Source: Sorex araneus (lineage: Eukaryota; Chordata; Mammalia; Eulipotyphla; Soricidae). From it: 64,000 nucleotides of DNA. Under the pieces are notes generated by a model, which saw only the letters and a list, made by a program, of their open reading frames with translations, made no database searches and was not told the origin of the DNA. This document shows positions 11,501 through 20,689 of this stretch, piece by piece; positions within the stretch are counted from its first letter, which is position 1; each line of letters starts with the position of its first letter. The stretch covers positions 83,005,599 through 83,069,598 of the forward strand of contig NC_073306.1 of assembly GCF_027595985.1 (NCBI RefSeq), read 5' to 3'. The position numbers and the translations under genes are program-made.

Positions 11501-14500
11501 AGTATTCCATTGCCCTCTATCCTTAGGCACGTAGGCTGTTTTCAGATTCTGGCTATTGTGAATAGTGCTGCAATAAACATAGAAGTACAGATGGCATTTC
11601 TGCTATGTATTTTTGGTCCCCTGGGGTATATTCCCATTAGTGGTATTGCTGGGTCATCTGGAAGCTCAATTTCTAGTTTTAGAGGAAAGCCCTTATTATT
11701 TTCCAAAAAGGCTGGACCAGTCTGCATTACCACCAACAATGGAGAAGAGTCCCTTTCTCCCCACACCCATGCTAGAACTGGTTGCTCTTGTACTTTTTTA
11801 AATTGGTGCCAGTCTCGTGGTGTGAGATAATATCTCATTGTTGTTTTGGTTTGCATCTCCTGATAATTAGTGATGTAGAGTATTATTTTCATGTGTCTTT
11901 TGGCCATTTGTGTTTCTTCTTTGAGAAAATTTCTGTCCACTTTCTCCCCATTTTTGGATAGGGTTGGAATTTTTCTTATAAAGTCCCATCAGTATCTTAT
12001 ATATCTTGGATATGAACCCCTTATCAGATGGATATTGGGTAGATAACTTTTCCCAATCTGTGGGCTGTCTTTGTATCTTGGTCACTGTTTCTATTGAGGT
12101 GCAGAAACTTCTTAGTTTAATGTAGTTCTATTTGTTTATCTTTGCTCCCACTTGCTTGGTCAGTGATGTTTCCTCTTTGAAGATGCCTTTAGCTTCAATG
12201 CTGTGGAGGGTTATGCCCACATTTTCCACCATGTTCATTATGGATTCAGGTTTGATATTCAGGTCCTTAATCCATTATGATCTAACTTTTGTGCCTGGTG
12301 TTAGAAATAAGTCAGAAGGGGGATATGGTGCCTCCAGGAGGAAAACCTGTACCTGTGGGGTGAGTGCATCAGCAGCCTTATGATGCCTTCAGACTTCAAG
12401 ATACCCCCAAATTGCTGCTGTGCCCTTGGCAAGACCCCAACAACTTGGGCCAAGTTTACCAAGAATTAAATGATCAAAAGTTAGGTATGTGGGAGACACA
12501 CCCACAAACCACCTCCGGCTCAGCTATATAAGCTCATTTATTGGTTTTATTTCCTAGACCCATAAATCTTGATAAAGATAAAAAGATGCAGTTAGGTCCT
12601 GTAGTATAGAGGTAGGCGGGAACCCATGACTGAGAGCCCTAGGCTCGCTTGGATCAGGACTCGACCTCCTCCCCCAGGACCTCAGTTTTCCAGTAGCTTG
12701 GCAGTCATACCCACAAATGGCCACTGGCACCATGTAATCTCATCATTGGCCGAGACCCAGAGACTATACACTAAAGCTCCTGGAAGAGAGTGCTGCAGAA
12801 TGCCCTGACCCTGTGCCACGCTGTCTTCACTGGGACACCTCTCAGAGCGGGGTGGGTTGAGTTTCCCTCCCTGCCACAAGCAGAAAACCTTCAGAACCCA
12901 ACCACCGCCATGCCCAAGGCTACTCTCCACATGCTCGGATGAGCCTCACCCAAGAGGCACGGGCCTCACCCAAAATGGAATGAACCTTACCAAAGAGCGG
13001 ACCAGCAGGAAAACCCAGATATGCGGGAACCCGTGACTGAGATCTCCAAGCCTGCTTGGATGGGGGCTGGGCCTCCTCCCCTCACATCCCCAATATTCCA
13101 GAAACTTGGCAGTCACACTCACAAACCTTCCCCAGTGCCATGTAATCTCATCAATGGCCAAGACCCAGAGACTATAAACTAAAGCTCCTGAAAGAGAATG
13201 ACATAGAATTTCCTGGACATTATATTCTATCCATAAGCAATACAAAACAAATCGTCTAGCATTGCCTTTCTGACAGGTTTGATGGTGGTGAGGAGCAGGA
13301 CCAGGGCCAGGCTACTACAGTACACAGCTTGGGCACTTTGGGTGGACTTCAGTCAGCAGTCCAGCAGAACCTGACCAGGGAGCACACACCCCCATCTTCG
13401 TCTCCAGAGAGTTGGTGCCCAGGGAGGTTTTCCTCCATAATATGCTGCGGGTGGCACAGGCTGGTCCGGGAAGGAAATGGCAGTAGGGCTGTCCCACTGG
13501 TGGTGAATCTCCAGGGCCTGTTGAGGGAATTAGGAGAGCTTCCTCAACTCAGGGACCTCAACCCCATGCTCAGCAGAGGTGCCAAGTCTGACCTGAAGAG
13601 CTCTACTTAGATCCATTAAAACTTTTCCACTGCCCATAACACTAAGAGCTTACAGACCTCCGCCAGCCATTGGTCGCGCTGCCACCATCCTCACATGTCT
13701 CACTCCAGGACAGTGCTGGTTTCGTTTAATGGCACTCCACTGAGCCAGAATACACAAGGGGCACCACCCATGTTCACTCAGGCAGAACTTTTTTGGCCCC
13801 ATTGGCTGTTTGGAACACTAAGAGCTGCCATCCCACAGTACTTGCTGCTGCTCCACTGCCATCTTGACCCACTCCCATTTTGCATTTCTTGCTCATTTAT
13901 CAGAGATTAGGTGGTCATATATTTAAGGGTTGGTGTCAGGATATTTGGACTGGAGTGATAGCACAGTGGGTAGGGCATTTGCCTTGCATGTGGCCGACCC
14001 AGGTCCGATTCCTCCATCCCTCTCAGAGAGCCTGGCAAGCTACTGAGAGTATTCTGTCCATACGGCAGAGCCTGGCAAGCTACCCATGACATATTCAATA
14101 TACCAGAAACAGTAACAAGTCTCACAATGGAAACGTTACTGGTGCCCGCTTGAGCAAATTGATGAACAATGGGATGACAGTACAGTACTACAGTCCAGTC
14201 CAGTCACGATATTCAACTCTATTCCATTGGCTCTGGGTCTGTCTTTATTCCAATACCATGCTGTTTTAATTACTACTGCTTTATAGTAGAGCTTGAAGTT
14301 GGGGAAGGTGATGCCTCCCATAGTCTTTTCCCCAAGGATTGATTTAGCTATTCATGGAGGTTTATTGTTCCATATGAATTTCAGGAATGTTTGATTTATT
14401 TGTTGGAAAAATGTTATGGGTATCCTTATAGTATCCTTATAGAGACTGCATTGAATCTGCACAATGCTTTGGGGAGCATTACCATTTTGGGCAATATTAA

Positions 14501-17500
14501 TCCTTTAATCCATGAGCAGGGGATGTGTTTCCATTTTCTCTTGTCCTCTTTTATTTCTTGAAGTACTGTTTTATAGGTTATTTTTTGTATATGTCCTTCA
14601 CCTCTTTAGTTAAACTGATTCCAAGGTACTTGATTTTCTGAGGCATGATTATGAATGGAATTGTTTTCCTAATATCTCTCTCTTCTCTTTTATTATTTGT
14701 ATAAAAGCCATGGGTTTTGGGGTATTGATTTCACTGTCTCATAAACTTCTTCAGCCTGAAGTCTATGTAATCAGATACTAGTATGGTCTTTTTTGAAGGG
14801 GTTGTTTGTTTGTGAAATTGTTTTACAGCCTTAGACTCTGAGTCTGTATTTGCTCTGACCATTCATGTGTGTTTCTTGCAGGCAACAAAGTGTTAGATTC
14901 AATTTTTTAACTCATCCTACCACTCTGTTTCTCTTAATTGGGACATTTAACCCACTGACATTGAGAAAGATTTAGTCCCATCTTTAGGGGAGAGTTGGAG
15001 GGGTTTGTCTTGTCTTAAAGTAGCCCATTTAGTCCTTCTTGTACCAAAGGTTTTGAGTACATGAAGTTCCTGAGTTGTTCTTTATCTGTGAAGCTGTGTA
15101 TTATTCCTTCAAATCTGAATGAGAGTTTATCCGGGTAAAATATTTTTGGTGAAGCATTCATTTCATTGAGTTTTTTCACCATATCTCACCACTCTCTTTA
15201 GGCCCAGAGAATTTTATCTGGTAAGTCTGCTTAAGTCTTAAGGATGCTCCTTGTAAGTAATTTGCTTCTTTGATCTTGCTGCTTTCAGTATTCTGTATCT
15301 ATGATTTTCGTCATACTGATTAGGATGTTATTTTTGATTTGTTATTTGTTATATATATGTAATCTTGAAGTTATTTTTATTTGGCTTTTTTTTAGCTGGT
15401 ACCTTTCAGGTGTCATGGAGCTTGGTGCATGCACTCTTCAGCTCTGGGAACTTTTGACAGCGATGATGATTTTGATAGTTGCTTTATCAAAGTCTTTTTC
15501 CAGCCCCTCTGGTACCCCAATGATTCTTGTGTTGTTCTTAAATTCATTCACATGTTCTCTTGTCATCTGTCAGTCTATTTTGAGGCTCTTTTCCCATCTT
15601 CTGCTGTTGTCTTGAGTTTTTCTGCACTTCATCTTGAAGCTCACTGATTCTGTTCTCAGCAGCTGTTACTCTGCTACTGAGGCCTTCCAGTGAGTTTTTC
15701 TTTTCAACAACCAGGTTTTTCAGAACTGTCATTTCTGCTTATATTTTCACTTGTATTTTCCTCATTTCTGCTCTCATATACTCCTGTATTTTATTTGTAT
15801 TGTGTTCCATTGTTTCTTTGAGCTTCTTATGCATCCTTAACAGCTCCATTCTAGATTCCTTCTCAGAGAGTTTATATAGCTCATTATTGCTAGTTGGGTC
15901 ATCTGGGCTGGTATCTTCATTCACTAAGGCAGCAGGTTTCTGCGTTGCCTTATCATCATGATTTGCAGTTCGGATTCTTGTGCTCACAGTTGCTTTTGTG
16001 ATTTAGGGAAGAATGCTGATTGGAGTAGGAGCTAATGGATTATTGGCCTATTTGCAAATCAGTATGGTTGGGGGTGGGGGTCAGGCTGCCCTAGTGAGTT
16101 CCAAATATGAGGCTAATTTGTGGTTTATATGAGGTATGATGGGGGAGATTAACTGACAGTAGCTCGAGAGACCACATCCCTCCAATCTTCTAACCTGAAA
16201 TGTCCGAATATTAGAGCCTTGCCGATTGCATCAGTAGTTCGAAGCCACTGCCAGCTTGAGGCCCACACTGCCTTGAACTGCTGCCACCTTGGGGCCGGAG
16301 CAAGTAGGGTGTTTGCCTTACATGCGGCCAACCTGGGTTCAATCTTCAATCTCTGGCATCCCATATGGTCCTCAAGTACCACCAGGAGTAATTTCTGAGT
16401 GCAGAGCCAGGAGTAACCCCTGAGCATCACTGGGTGTAAACCAAGAAGAAAAAAATATCCCACCTCACATCTTTATTACAGTTCTCTTAACTGGTCCTTT
16501 TGTCTCAAATCTTTCTCCAACTTTCCAACAATGTGTTTACAGTATGATCTCTCTACAATGCACAATTACTTAGGTTAACTACTGTTAATAACTCTTCAGT
16601 ACAAAATGTGACTCTTGCCAGCTCCTGCACTTTGATGCCCCCTCCAAGCTCTGCCTGATGTGGTTTTTTTTTTTTGTAAAAATACTGAATTCTTGATTTT
16701 TATCCTGATCATACTGAACTATTCCAAAGAATCCTTTAGAAGTACAAAAAAAATAAGCATATTAAATTTTCTCAACCATATGTCTTTGGCTTCCTAAAAA
16801 AATTGTGTAGTATTAGAATGCCATATCCTGATCTAACTACTTAACAATGTTCATATGAAAAATGAGGTAAATTTTCCCCCAGATGATGAATATGGTGTGT
16901 GTGAGAAAAGAGAGAGAGAGATGGACGGAAGGAGAGAGACAGAGACACTGAGAAGAAGAGGGAGAGGGGAAATGGTAGGGGGAGAGCAAAAGAGGTAGAA
17001 AGAGGGTTTTCTTGGGTTCATTAATGATAATGAAATTCATTATGGGAATTTAGAAGTAGGGACAAAACTTTATTCGTGTCTGGGTAGGTAGGACACTGTG
17101 TGAGAATTTGGAAGCATTAGCAAAGAATGCAGTAAATGGATGAGTAGGCAGAGAAAAGATTGGCTTGGAAAGTATTGTTTATGTTGTAACGTTGTAAGGT
17201 GAAATATATTTCCACATTTTAATAATTTTTCTACCCCCTTTTCCAACAGAAAGTTCATCGAGAATGCATCAAAAAGATAATAAGGTGGGTTACATTTTAT
17301 TGGTTTCTTTACCCTCTGAGTCTCCTCACTTTTATTTAGTGCGCGTTCCCCTGGAGATCTCTCCGGCCCGCAGAGAGACAGCAGTGGAAAGCGCTCCTAA
17401 TTAGGTGGATTCTGTGAGGGTCCCGATCTGAAATAAGACTAGTGAAGTTAGTAAACAGGGGGCCCAAGACGACACATGCCGATCAAGGGCAACTTTATTA

Positions 17501-18094
17501 ACTGCCACGCTGGTTTTATACTTTTCTTAGCAGGGGGTTGGTACATAAGTTGTCAATCACCAGGGAAGTGTCTTCTCAGACCAAATAAGGAAAGGTTCGG
17601 GGTGTATTAGGTGAGCTTACAACATTCTTCAAGAGTAGATTGAGAAATAGTGGGGAGGGGAAGGCAAGGGTCTATCTGGCAGGAGCATCTGGCAGGAGGA
17701 ATGCACAAGGTAGAGGAAGGTATTCTACTTAATGGGGGGCTTAATGGCGTCTCTTAGTTAACTGCCCTGGGCTACTTTTACCTCTTGAGTTTGGCTATTT
17801 CCTTTGTCACAAGGGCACCTGTGCCTCAGGTCAAGCAAAGCTGGTAATGGAATTTTCCGGTTTGTCCAGGGTAAAGGTTTCGGGGTCCTCTTTTGTTCAG
17901 GGTCCTGAGCAGTCCCCAACAATTTAGCTACTTACAGTTTGTATTTTTCTCCCAAGGAACCTGTGTTCATCTATTCAGAGATCAAGAAAGTACACACAGA
18001 TGACTCTGATGGGCAGAGAAGCAGTGGAAACATGACCCAGAAAAGTGCTGCAGGCGACTATGAGAATGTTCTACAAGTGCAGAACCATCCTTGA
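2267..18094 (+). CDS. FCRL3: FCRL3 (Fc receptor-like 3), 3' part: last Ig domain, transmembrane segment, cytoplasmic tail
   Basis: Joined coding exons are 2267-2545, 3625-3744, 4932-4959, 10254-10366, 10564-10632, 17250-17284 and 17957-18094 (782 nt: 2 nt finishing a split codon, 259 codons, stop). They encode one C-terminal Ig domain, a hydrophobic membrane helix followed by a basic stop-transfer (RIKRR), and a tail of four tyrosine motifs. The protein is a type I B-cell surface receptor that modulates antigen-receptor signalling through phosphotyrosine recruitment of SH2 proteins; human FCRL3 is reported to bind secretory IgA. The tail aligns from memory with human FCRL3 through ECQEP-like, LQPVY, VYSxI, MHQ, YSEIKK and DYENV blocks, which separates it from FCRL1, 2, 4 and 5. 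All junctions are GT-AG and in phase, with no internal stop. The N-terminal exons lie left of the window. The Ig domain alone would not distinguish FCRL3 from FCRL5; the tail and the gene order do. Confidence 0.9.
3006..3212 (+). repeat. Type A (SOR-like) SINE in FCRL3 intron
   Basis: The copy begins at ggggctggagtgatagtacag (A box region), has a degraded B box (ttggattctc), the 'tatggtccctcaagcaccaccaggcgtaatt' body and an A-rich tail. It lies in the intron between the Ig and transmembrane exons. Confidence 0.8.
3625..3744 (+). CDS. FCRL3: FCRL3 exon: stalk and transmembrane helix
   Basis: The exon is 120 nt, with acceptor tttag at 3620-3624 and donor GTGAGT. It encodes a short stalk beginning GTPGNKT (an N-glycosylation sequon) and then a Gly/Leu/Ala-rich stretch ([19 protein letters not shown]) ended by RIKRRSG, a typical stop-transfer. 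It matches the position and phase of the FCRL3/4/5 transmembrane exon. No charged residue lies inside the helix, so pairing with an ITAM adaptor through a charge is not indicated. Confidence 0.92.
3745..4931 (+). other. FCRL3: FCRL3 intron, mostly unassigned
   Basis: About 3900-4065 is an eroded sense type A SINE ('ctcctgagcaccactagaggtcacttttgagt'). The remainder is AT-rich, and I recognise no element or exon in it. Confidence 0.6.
4932..4959 (+). CDS. FCRL3: FCRL3 juxtamembrane microexon (28 nt)
   Basis: The acceptor is ttttcag and the donor is AG|GTAGTA. The translation GEPTASGTS corresponds to the human FCRL3 juxtamembrane block containing SATGTSS. It enters in phase 1 and leaves in phase 2, exactly joining the flanking exons. 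The length is not divisible by three, so skipping would shift the frame and remove every downstream tyrosine motif. The donor is weaker than its neighbours. Confidence 0.82.
5735..5850 (-). repeat. Type A SINE fragment, antisense
   Basis: The segment 'tcctggtggtgctcaggggaccatctatggcaatgagaatc' is the reverse complement of the SINE body. Sequence from 4960 to 5735 is AT-rich intron with nothing recognised. Confidence 0.6.
5893..6240 (-). repeat. Type C GAT-tailed composite SINE, antisense
   Basis: It starts with an ATC repeat (the GAT tail reversed), followed by 'ttctcgagtggtctcagtaatgtctcc' and the reversed 'gcttgccaggttctccgagaggg' block. Confidence 0.7.
6310..6530 (-). repeat. Antisense L1 3' UTR segment
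   Basis: The sequence 'ttttatcgaatcaccatgagatacagttacaaagcttt...cacccaaccctccaccagtgcac' is the reverse complement of the L1 3' end also seen at 40.6, 48.5, 11.0, 49.9 and 57.6 kb. Here it is joined directly to a different GC-rich unit rather than to ORF2. Confidence 0.7.
6540..7330 (-). repeat. GC-rich repeat unit with tandem sub-repeats
   Basis: Two related blocks, near 6585-6660 and 6895-6970, both read 'agaggcatctctg...gttcag..attcttttgtgt..ctctggatcatggcc'. The downstream part, 7080-7330, reappears in the opposite orientation at 12320-12590 (for example 'ttgggg...caagttgttggggtctggcc' against 'aagaccccaacaacttgggcc'). It is not a recognised gene. Confidence 0.6.
7486..7527. repeat. ATAGAT microsatellite
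   Basis: A run of (ATAGAT)n with a few substitutions precedes the composite SINE at 7528. Its only open frame is an Ile-Asp repeat with no coding meaning. Confidence 0.85.
7528..8195 (+). repeat. Type C composite SINE with CAGTGATA tail
   Basis: This is full length: 'cctggctgtcttcactggggcccctcagagcggagcgggttgag' head, the 'acacgttcggatgagcctcacacatgaaggaactggcagagg' block, the 'cccggggctgagatctccaag' block, then the shared 3' part and a (CAGTGATA) tail instead of GAT. Confidence 0.75.
8378..8550 (-). repeat. Old type A SINE, antisense
   Basis: The sequence 'ttttggggccacattcagcttggc...ggattgaacccggggcaatc' is a diverged antisense copy. Confidence 0.6.
8758..8925 (-). repeat. Type A SINE, antisense
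   Basis: It runs from poly-T/gcttttt through 'cacacctggcgatgcactcctgctctgcactcaggaattactcctgg' to 'ctattgctccagcccc', the complete reverse complement. Confidence 0.85.
9649..9800 (+). repeat. Old type A SINE
   Basis: The head 'gttgaagcaatagtccagcaggtaagg' and the body 'ggtaccctgagttggccaggagtaagccctgagcactgcc' are diverged from the consensus. Between 8925 and 9649 are L1-like antisense and AT-rich sequence without a gene. Confidence 0.55.
10002..10180 (-). repeat. Type A SINE, antisense, adjacent to FCRL3 tail exon
   Basis: It has poly-T, 'gctttttgggtcacacacgtcaatgctcaggggttactcctgg' and an end at 'tatcgctccatcccc'. It lies about 75 bp before the acceptor of the exon at 10254, close to where a branch point and pyrimidine tract would be. 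Confidence 0.85.
10254..10366 (+). CDS. FCRL3: FCRL3 cytoplasmic tail exon (LQPVY block)
   Basis: This 113-nt exon has a pyrimidine-rich acceptor ending tatag and donor GTGAGT. Its translation contains [16 protein letters not shown] and [10 protein letters not shown], which line up with the CQEPSSSRPSRIDPQE and MELEPMYSN blocks of human FCRL3. The tyrosine context PVYRN is not an ITIM; the equivalent human MYSNV lies in the ITAM-like part of the tail. It enters in phase 2 and leaves in phase 1. Confidence 0.88.
10564..10632 (+). CDS. FCRL3: FCRL3 cytoplasmic tail exon with ITIM (VVYSLI)
   Basis: This is a 69-nt exon 197 bp after the previous one. It translates to a block starting [17 protein letters not shown], collinear with human SNPIYSQIWSIQH. 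VVYSLI fits the ITIM consensus [SIVL]-x-Y-x-x-[IVL] fully. It is phase 1 in and out, with donor GTGAGG. Confidence 0.9.
12316..13870 (+). repeat. Block inserted in L1: GC-rich unit plus composite SINE parts
   Basis: 12320-12590 is the inverted copy of the unit at 7080-7330. 12600-13210 carries two partial type C composites ('gacctcagttttccagtagcttggcagtcatacccacaaa' twice). 13260-13870 is unassigned and GC-rich. L1 sequence resumes at about 13870. Confidence 0.55.
13946..14207 (+). repeat. Type B SINE inserted in L1 with GATATT target duplication
   Basis: The copy runs from 'tggactggagtgatagcacagtggg' to a CAGTAC/CAGTCC tail and is flanked by GATATT at 13940-13945 and 14208-14213. Type B shares the tRNA-like head with type A but continues into 'ctctcagagagcctggcaagctactgagag' and ends without poly-A. 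Confidence 0.8.
16293..16455 (+). repeat. Type A SINE
   Basis: The copy has a ggggccggagcaagtaggg head with a small deletion in the A-box region, 'cccatatggtcctcaagtaccaccaggagtaatt' and an A-rich end. From 16455 to 17249 is AT-rich intron with a GA-rich simple repeat at 16900-17000. Confidence 0.8.
17250..17284 (+). CDS. FCRL3: FCRL3 small cytoplasmic tail exon (MHQ block)
   Basis: The exon is 35 nt, with acceptor ttccaacag and donor GTGGGT. The translation [12 protein letters not shown] matches human SANCPMMHQEHE at the MHQ core. It enters in phase 1 and ends in phase 0. It is followed by an intron of 672 bp that is mostly an inserted LTR. Confidence 0.85.
17340..17921 (-). mobile_element. 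Solo retroviral LTR, antisense, in last FCRL3 intron
   Basis: 582 bp that on the minus strand begins TGTTGGGG and ends GCGCA, so it has TG...CA ends. It is flanked by a perfect 6-bp duplication ATTTAG (17334-17339 and 17922-17927). On the minus strand a TATA-like AGTATAAAACC is followed by AATAAAG about 25 bp later, the arrangement of a U3/R region. A 6-bp duplication and this layout suggest a betaretrovirus-like (class II) endogenous element. No internal retroviral sequence is present, so recombination between two LTRs is inferred. The perfect duplication suggests a fairly recent insertion. Confidence 0.85.
17957..18094 (+). CDS. FCRL3: FCRL3 last coding exon with YSEI and YENV motifs
   Basis: The acceptor is cccaag and the stop TGA is at 18092-18094. 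The translation starts [19 protein letters not shown], collinear with human ELTVLYSELKKTHPDDSAG, and ends with [13 protein letters not shown] near human NYENVPRVLLASDH. The residue two before the first tyrosine is Phe, which is outside the strict ITIM consensus although the human site (VLYSEL) satisfies it. The acidic run before human NYENV is replaced by TQKSAAGD. Confidence 0.92.
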   Translation, partial: EPVFIYSEIKKVHTDDSDGQRSSGNMTQKSAAGDYENVLQVQNHP

Positions 18095-18345
18095 ATCACA
18101 GAATCCCCACAGAGACCTGGGAAACCACTATGCCGATTTTCTCTGTTCACTTCAACTATGCACCATCTCTGCTCAGGAGTCTGTCTTCCAGGAGGCTGCA
18201 TCGTAGATGACATGACACTGAGATGCCTGGCAATCTGCTCTGTGCCTAAGTCTTGGTGTTCTCTGTATTATTTTTACATGTGAAACGCACGTAAAGGCAA
18301 CTCAGCTCCTTGACCAATGGAATAAAGGAAGGAGAAACAATCAAG
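18095..18345 (+). other. FCRL3: FCRL3 3' UTR
   Basis: This is non-coding sequence after the FCRL3 stop, unique in appearance, ending just past the canonical AATAAA. The cleavage site is inferred about 15-25 nt after the signal. Further polyadenylation sites downstream cannot be excluded. Confidence 0.65.
18321..18326 (+). terminator. FCRL3: Polyadenylation signal AATAAA of FCRL3
   Basis: A canonical hexamer lies 227 nt after the stop codon. A T-rich element (gtttttatttc) begins about 70 nt downstream. It is the first AATAAA after the stop on the sense strand. Confidence 0.65.
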
Positions 18346-18487
18346 CTTGATCACAAGATTTCAGTCACAACCGCTTGATCTTAATGTGATCAAGGTTTTT
18401 ATTTCATCATCTCTGCATTAGCAGTTTGCTGTAAGCATTGTGTCTTCCTTAACGTATAATAGTAGCATCACTGATGTTCTGGTGATG

Positions 18488-18525
18488 TACTGATTTGGTA
18501 TTGATGTTCCAATACCAAATCAGTA
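18488..18525. other. Perfect 16-bp hairpin downstream of FCRL3
   Basis: Arms 18488-18503 and 18510-18525 are exact reverse complements around a 6-nt loop (ATGTTC). The position is about 165 bp past the polyadenylation signal. Confidence 0.8.
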
Positions 18526-19019
18526 ATGACCAAAAGATGTAGTTTATCTGCATCTGTATAATTTCTATATGATATATGCAACATAGTATGTACAATTTTC
18601 TGTAGCACAGACTCAAACTTTCTCTCTACCTGTGGCAGCCCAGTCATACTGGTTAATTATCCAACATCTGCTATTTGAAAAGTCTATTGTACGTAAGCTC
18701 ACTGATGACTGGCATACATAAAAAGACAATTTATCAAATGATTTTACAGTAAAGTTTATGATTCTTATTAAATCATACAGTAATGCTTTGTAAACCTTGA
18801 AAATAGTTAAGCATAGAAGTACTACATGCCTTTAAAATTTTATACTTTCCTGTTGGGTGTTAGAATAAAAAATAGTAAAATGCAATCTGATATATATACA
18901 TATATATAAAATCTTCAGCATAAAAGTCAATTAGCAAATTATTTTACTGAGAAAACTTTTTTCTCACATGTTAAGTACACATTATGGAAGAGAGAGTTAA
19001 GAGTTGTTTCCATATTAGC

Positions 19020-19265
19020 ACTGTCACACTGTCCTCCCATTGTTCATCAATTTGATTGCACGGGCAGCAGAAACATCTCCATGGTGAGACTTATTATTAC
19101 TGTTTTTGGCATATCGAATACGCAATGGGTAGCTTGCCAGGCTCTGCTGTGCAGATGGGATACTCTCGGTAGCCTGCCGGGCTCTCTGAGAGGGACAGAG
19201 GAATCAAACTCAGGTTAGCCTCATGCAAGGCAAACGCCCTACCTGCTGTGCTAACACTCCAGTAT
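19020..19265 (-). repeat. Type B SINE, antisense
   Basis: It starts at 'cactgtcacactgtcctcccattgttcatcaatttg' and ends at 'ctgtgctaacactccag', a complete reversed type B element. Confidence 0.8.
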
Positions 19266-19309
19266 AAATTACATAGTATGTGTTCTTTTGTGCGTAGGGT
19301 TTTTTTTTC

Positions 19310-20180
19310 ACTAAAACGAAAGATTGATAGTTATTCACATTATTTCATATATTCACAGCACATTTCTTTAGATGCTGAGTAATGTTCCACTGCATGAATA
19401 TGTCACATTTTTCATGTGTCTTAAGAGATAAAAAAACTTACCTCGTAATAGGCATCGATTGTTTCGTTTCAATAATTAAAAATAATGATGCCATGAAAAT
19501 TTGCAAAGCTTTGTTGTTATTTTTGTTAGCTTTTTAATTTACAAAAAATTATGTGTTAAGAATTTTTGGAGCTGGCTATGTGACTTGGTGGTAGAAAGAT
19601 CCCTGGCACCAAAAGGCAAAAAAAAAAAAAAAGAATTTTGATTATGATTGCATTAAATCTTTTGACCAATTTAAAGAGGGTTGTCATCTTCACAACATAT
19701 GCTTCTATTAATTCTTTTTGAACACCTAGGAGTGTAATTTCTGGGTCACAGATTAAATTTGTATTTAACATTTTAATAGACTCAATATTCTCTTCCATCA
19801 TTGCCTTGCCATTTTACATTTCAAAAGTGTCATCTGATAGTCACTTCACATTCTTATAAACACTTGGAATTTTAAATATTTTAATTGTAGTCATTTTAAG
19901 GAGCAGTGTTATTGTAATTTTAATTTATGTGATGATCAATGCTGATTATCTTCACAAGTTTTTTGGTTGTGGTTCTCTGTCTATTTTTTGGTTCTCTGCA
20001 TATCTTCTTTTGTAAAATGTGTCCTCACTTTGCATTTTTCCATAACTGAGTTGTTTGTCTTACTATAACTGAGCTGGAGTAATTATATTATAACTACAAT
20101 AATATGTGTTCTTCTATGATCTATATGTTATAAATATTTTCTCTATGTCTGTAGTTTACCATTGATTTTTTTTTAAAAGT
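19310..20180 (-). repeat. Ancient antisense LINE-1 fragment
   Basis: The order of motifs ('agcacatttctttagatgctgagtaatgttccac', 'ttctgggtcacagatt', 'catatcttcttttgtaaaatgtgtcc') follows reversed L1 ORF2/3' sequence but is strongly diverged. 20180-20690 is AT-rich and unassigned. Confidence 0.5.
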
Positions 20181-20689
20181 CTGTAATAGTTTAGGTAATA
20201 TGATAACAATACTGCTAAAGTATATGGTATTAATATCTAAAGCCACAGCATCCAACAATTACCCGAGTGTTACTCATCACAACTGTTCCAGGGCAAGGAA
20301 GGCCCCGTTTGCTCTCTGGCCTTTAACTTTTCACTTTTTAGATTTTCTTTAATTATTTTTTGATGATCTTTTATTAAAGTTATTTCTATTTTATTATGTA
20401 TGTTATTTTGTAATTTATGTGACTTTTTAGCTTCACCTAGTTATTATAAGCATTATTTGGTAAATTTTCTCAATTTTCTAAAGTTTATGTAGGATTGATT
20501 TGTTTTTCCTTAAATATCTGATACACTATACCAGCGTCAAGGTCTTTATTTTTGGTTCCATGGGAAATTTGTTGTAGCTGCTTTGTTCCTTAGAGGGCTG
20601 TAATGCTGGGAAAAGGACCTCAGGGTACTGACATCCAGCAGTGTTGAAGGAGATCCCGTTTTGCAGTTTCAGAATCAAACGTAGGGTAT

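Larger units (their letters stand above)
11010..16140 (-). mobile_element. Antisense LINE-1, broken, in FCRL3 intron
   Basis: In reverse reading this holds the ORF1 start region (15987-15544: coiled-coil type protein with [16 protein letters not shown]), reverse-transcriptase and C-terminal ORF2 remnants (including [22 protein letters not shown] near 11300) and a 3' UTR ending at 11010. ORF1 and ORF2 are fragmented by stops and gaps, with much of ORF2 missing. Interrupting it are a block at 12316-13870 and a SINE at 13946-14207. It is non-functional. Confidence 0.8.

Noticed and set aside
2267..18094. Assignment of gene 1 to FCRL5 or FCRL1
   Set aside because: The last Ig domain is compatible with these, but the tail blocks ([31 protein letters not shown]) follow FCRL3, and the neighbour on the right is FCRL4 as expected for FCRL3.
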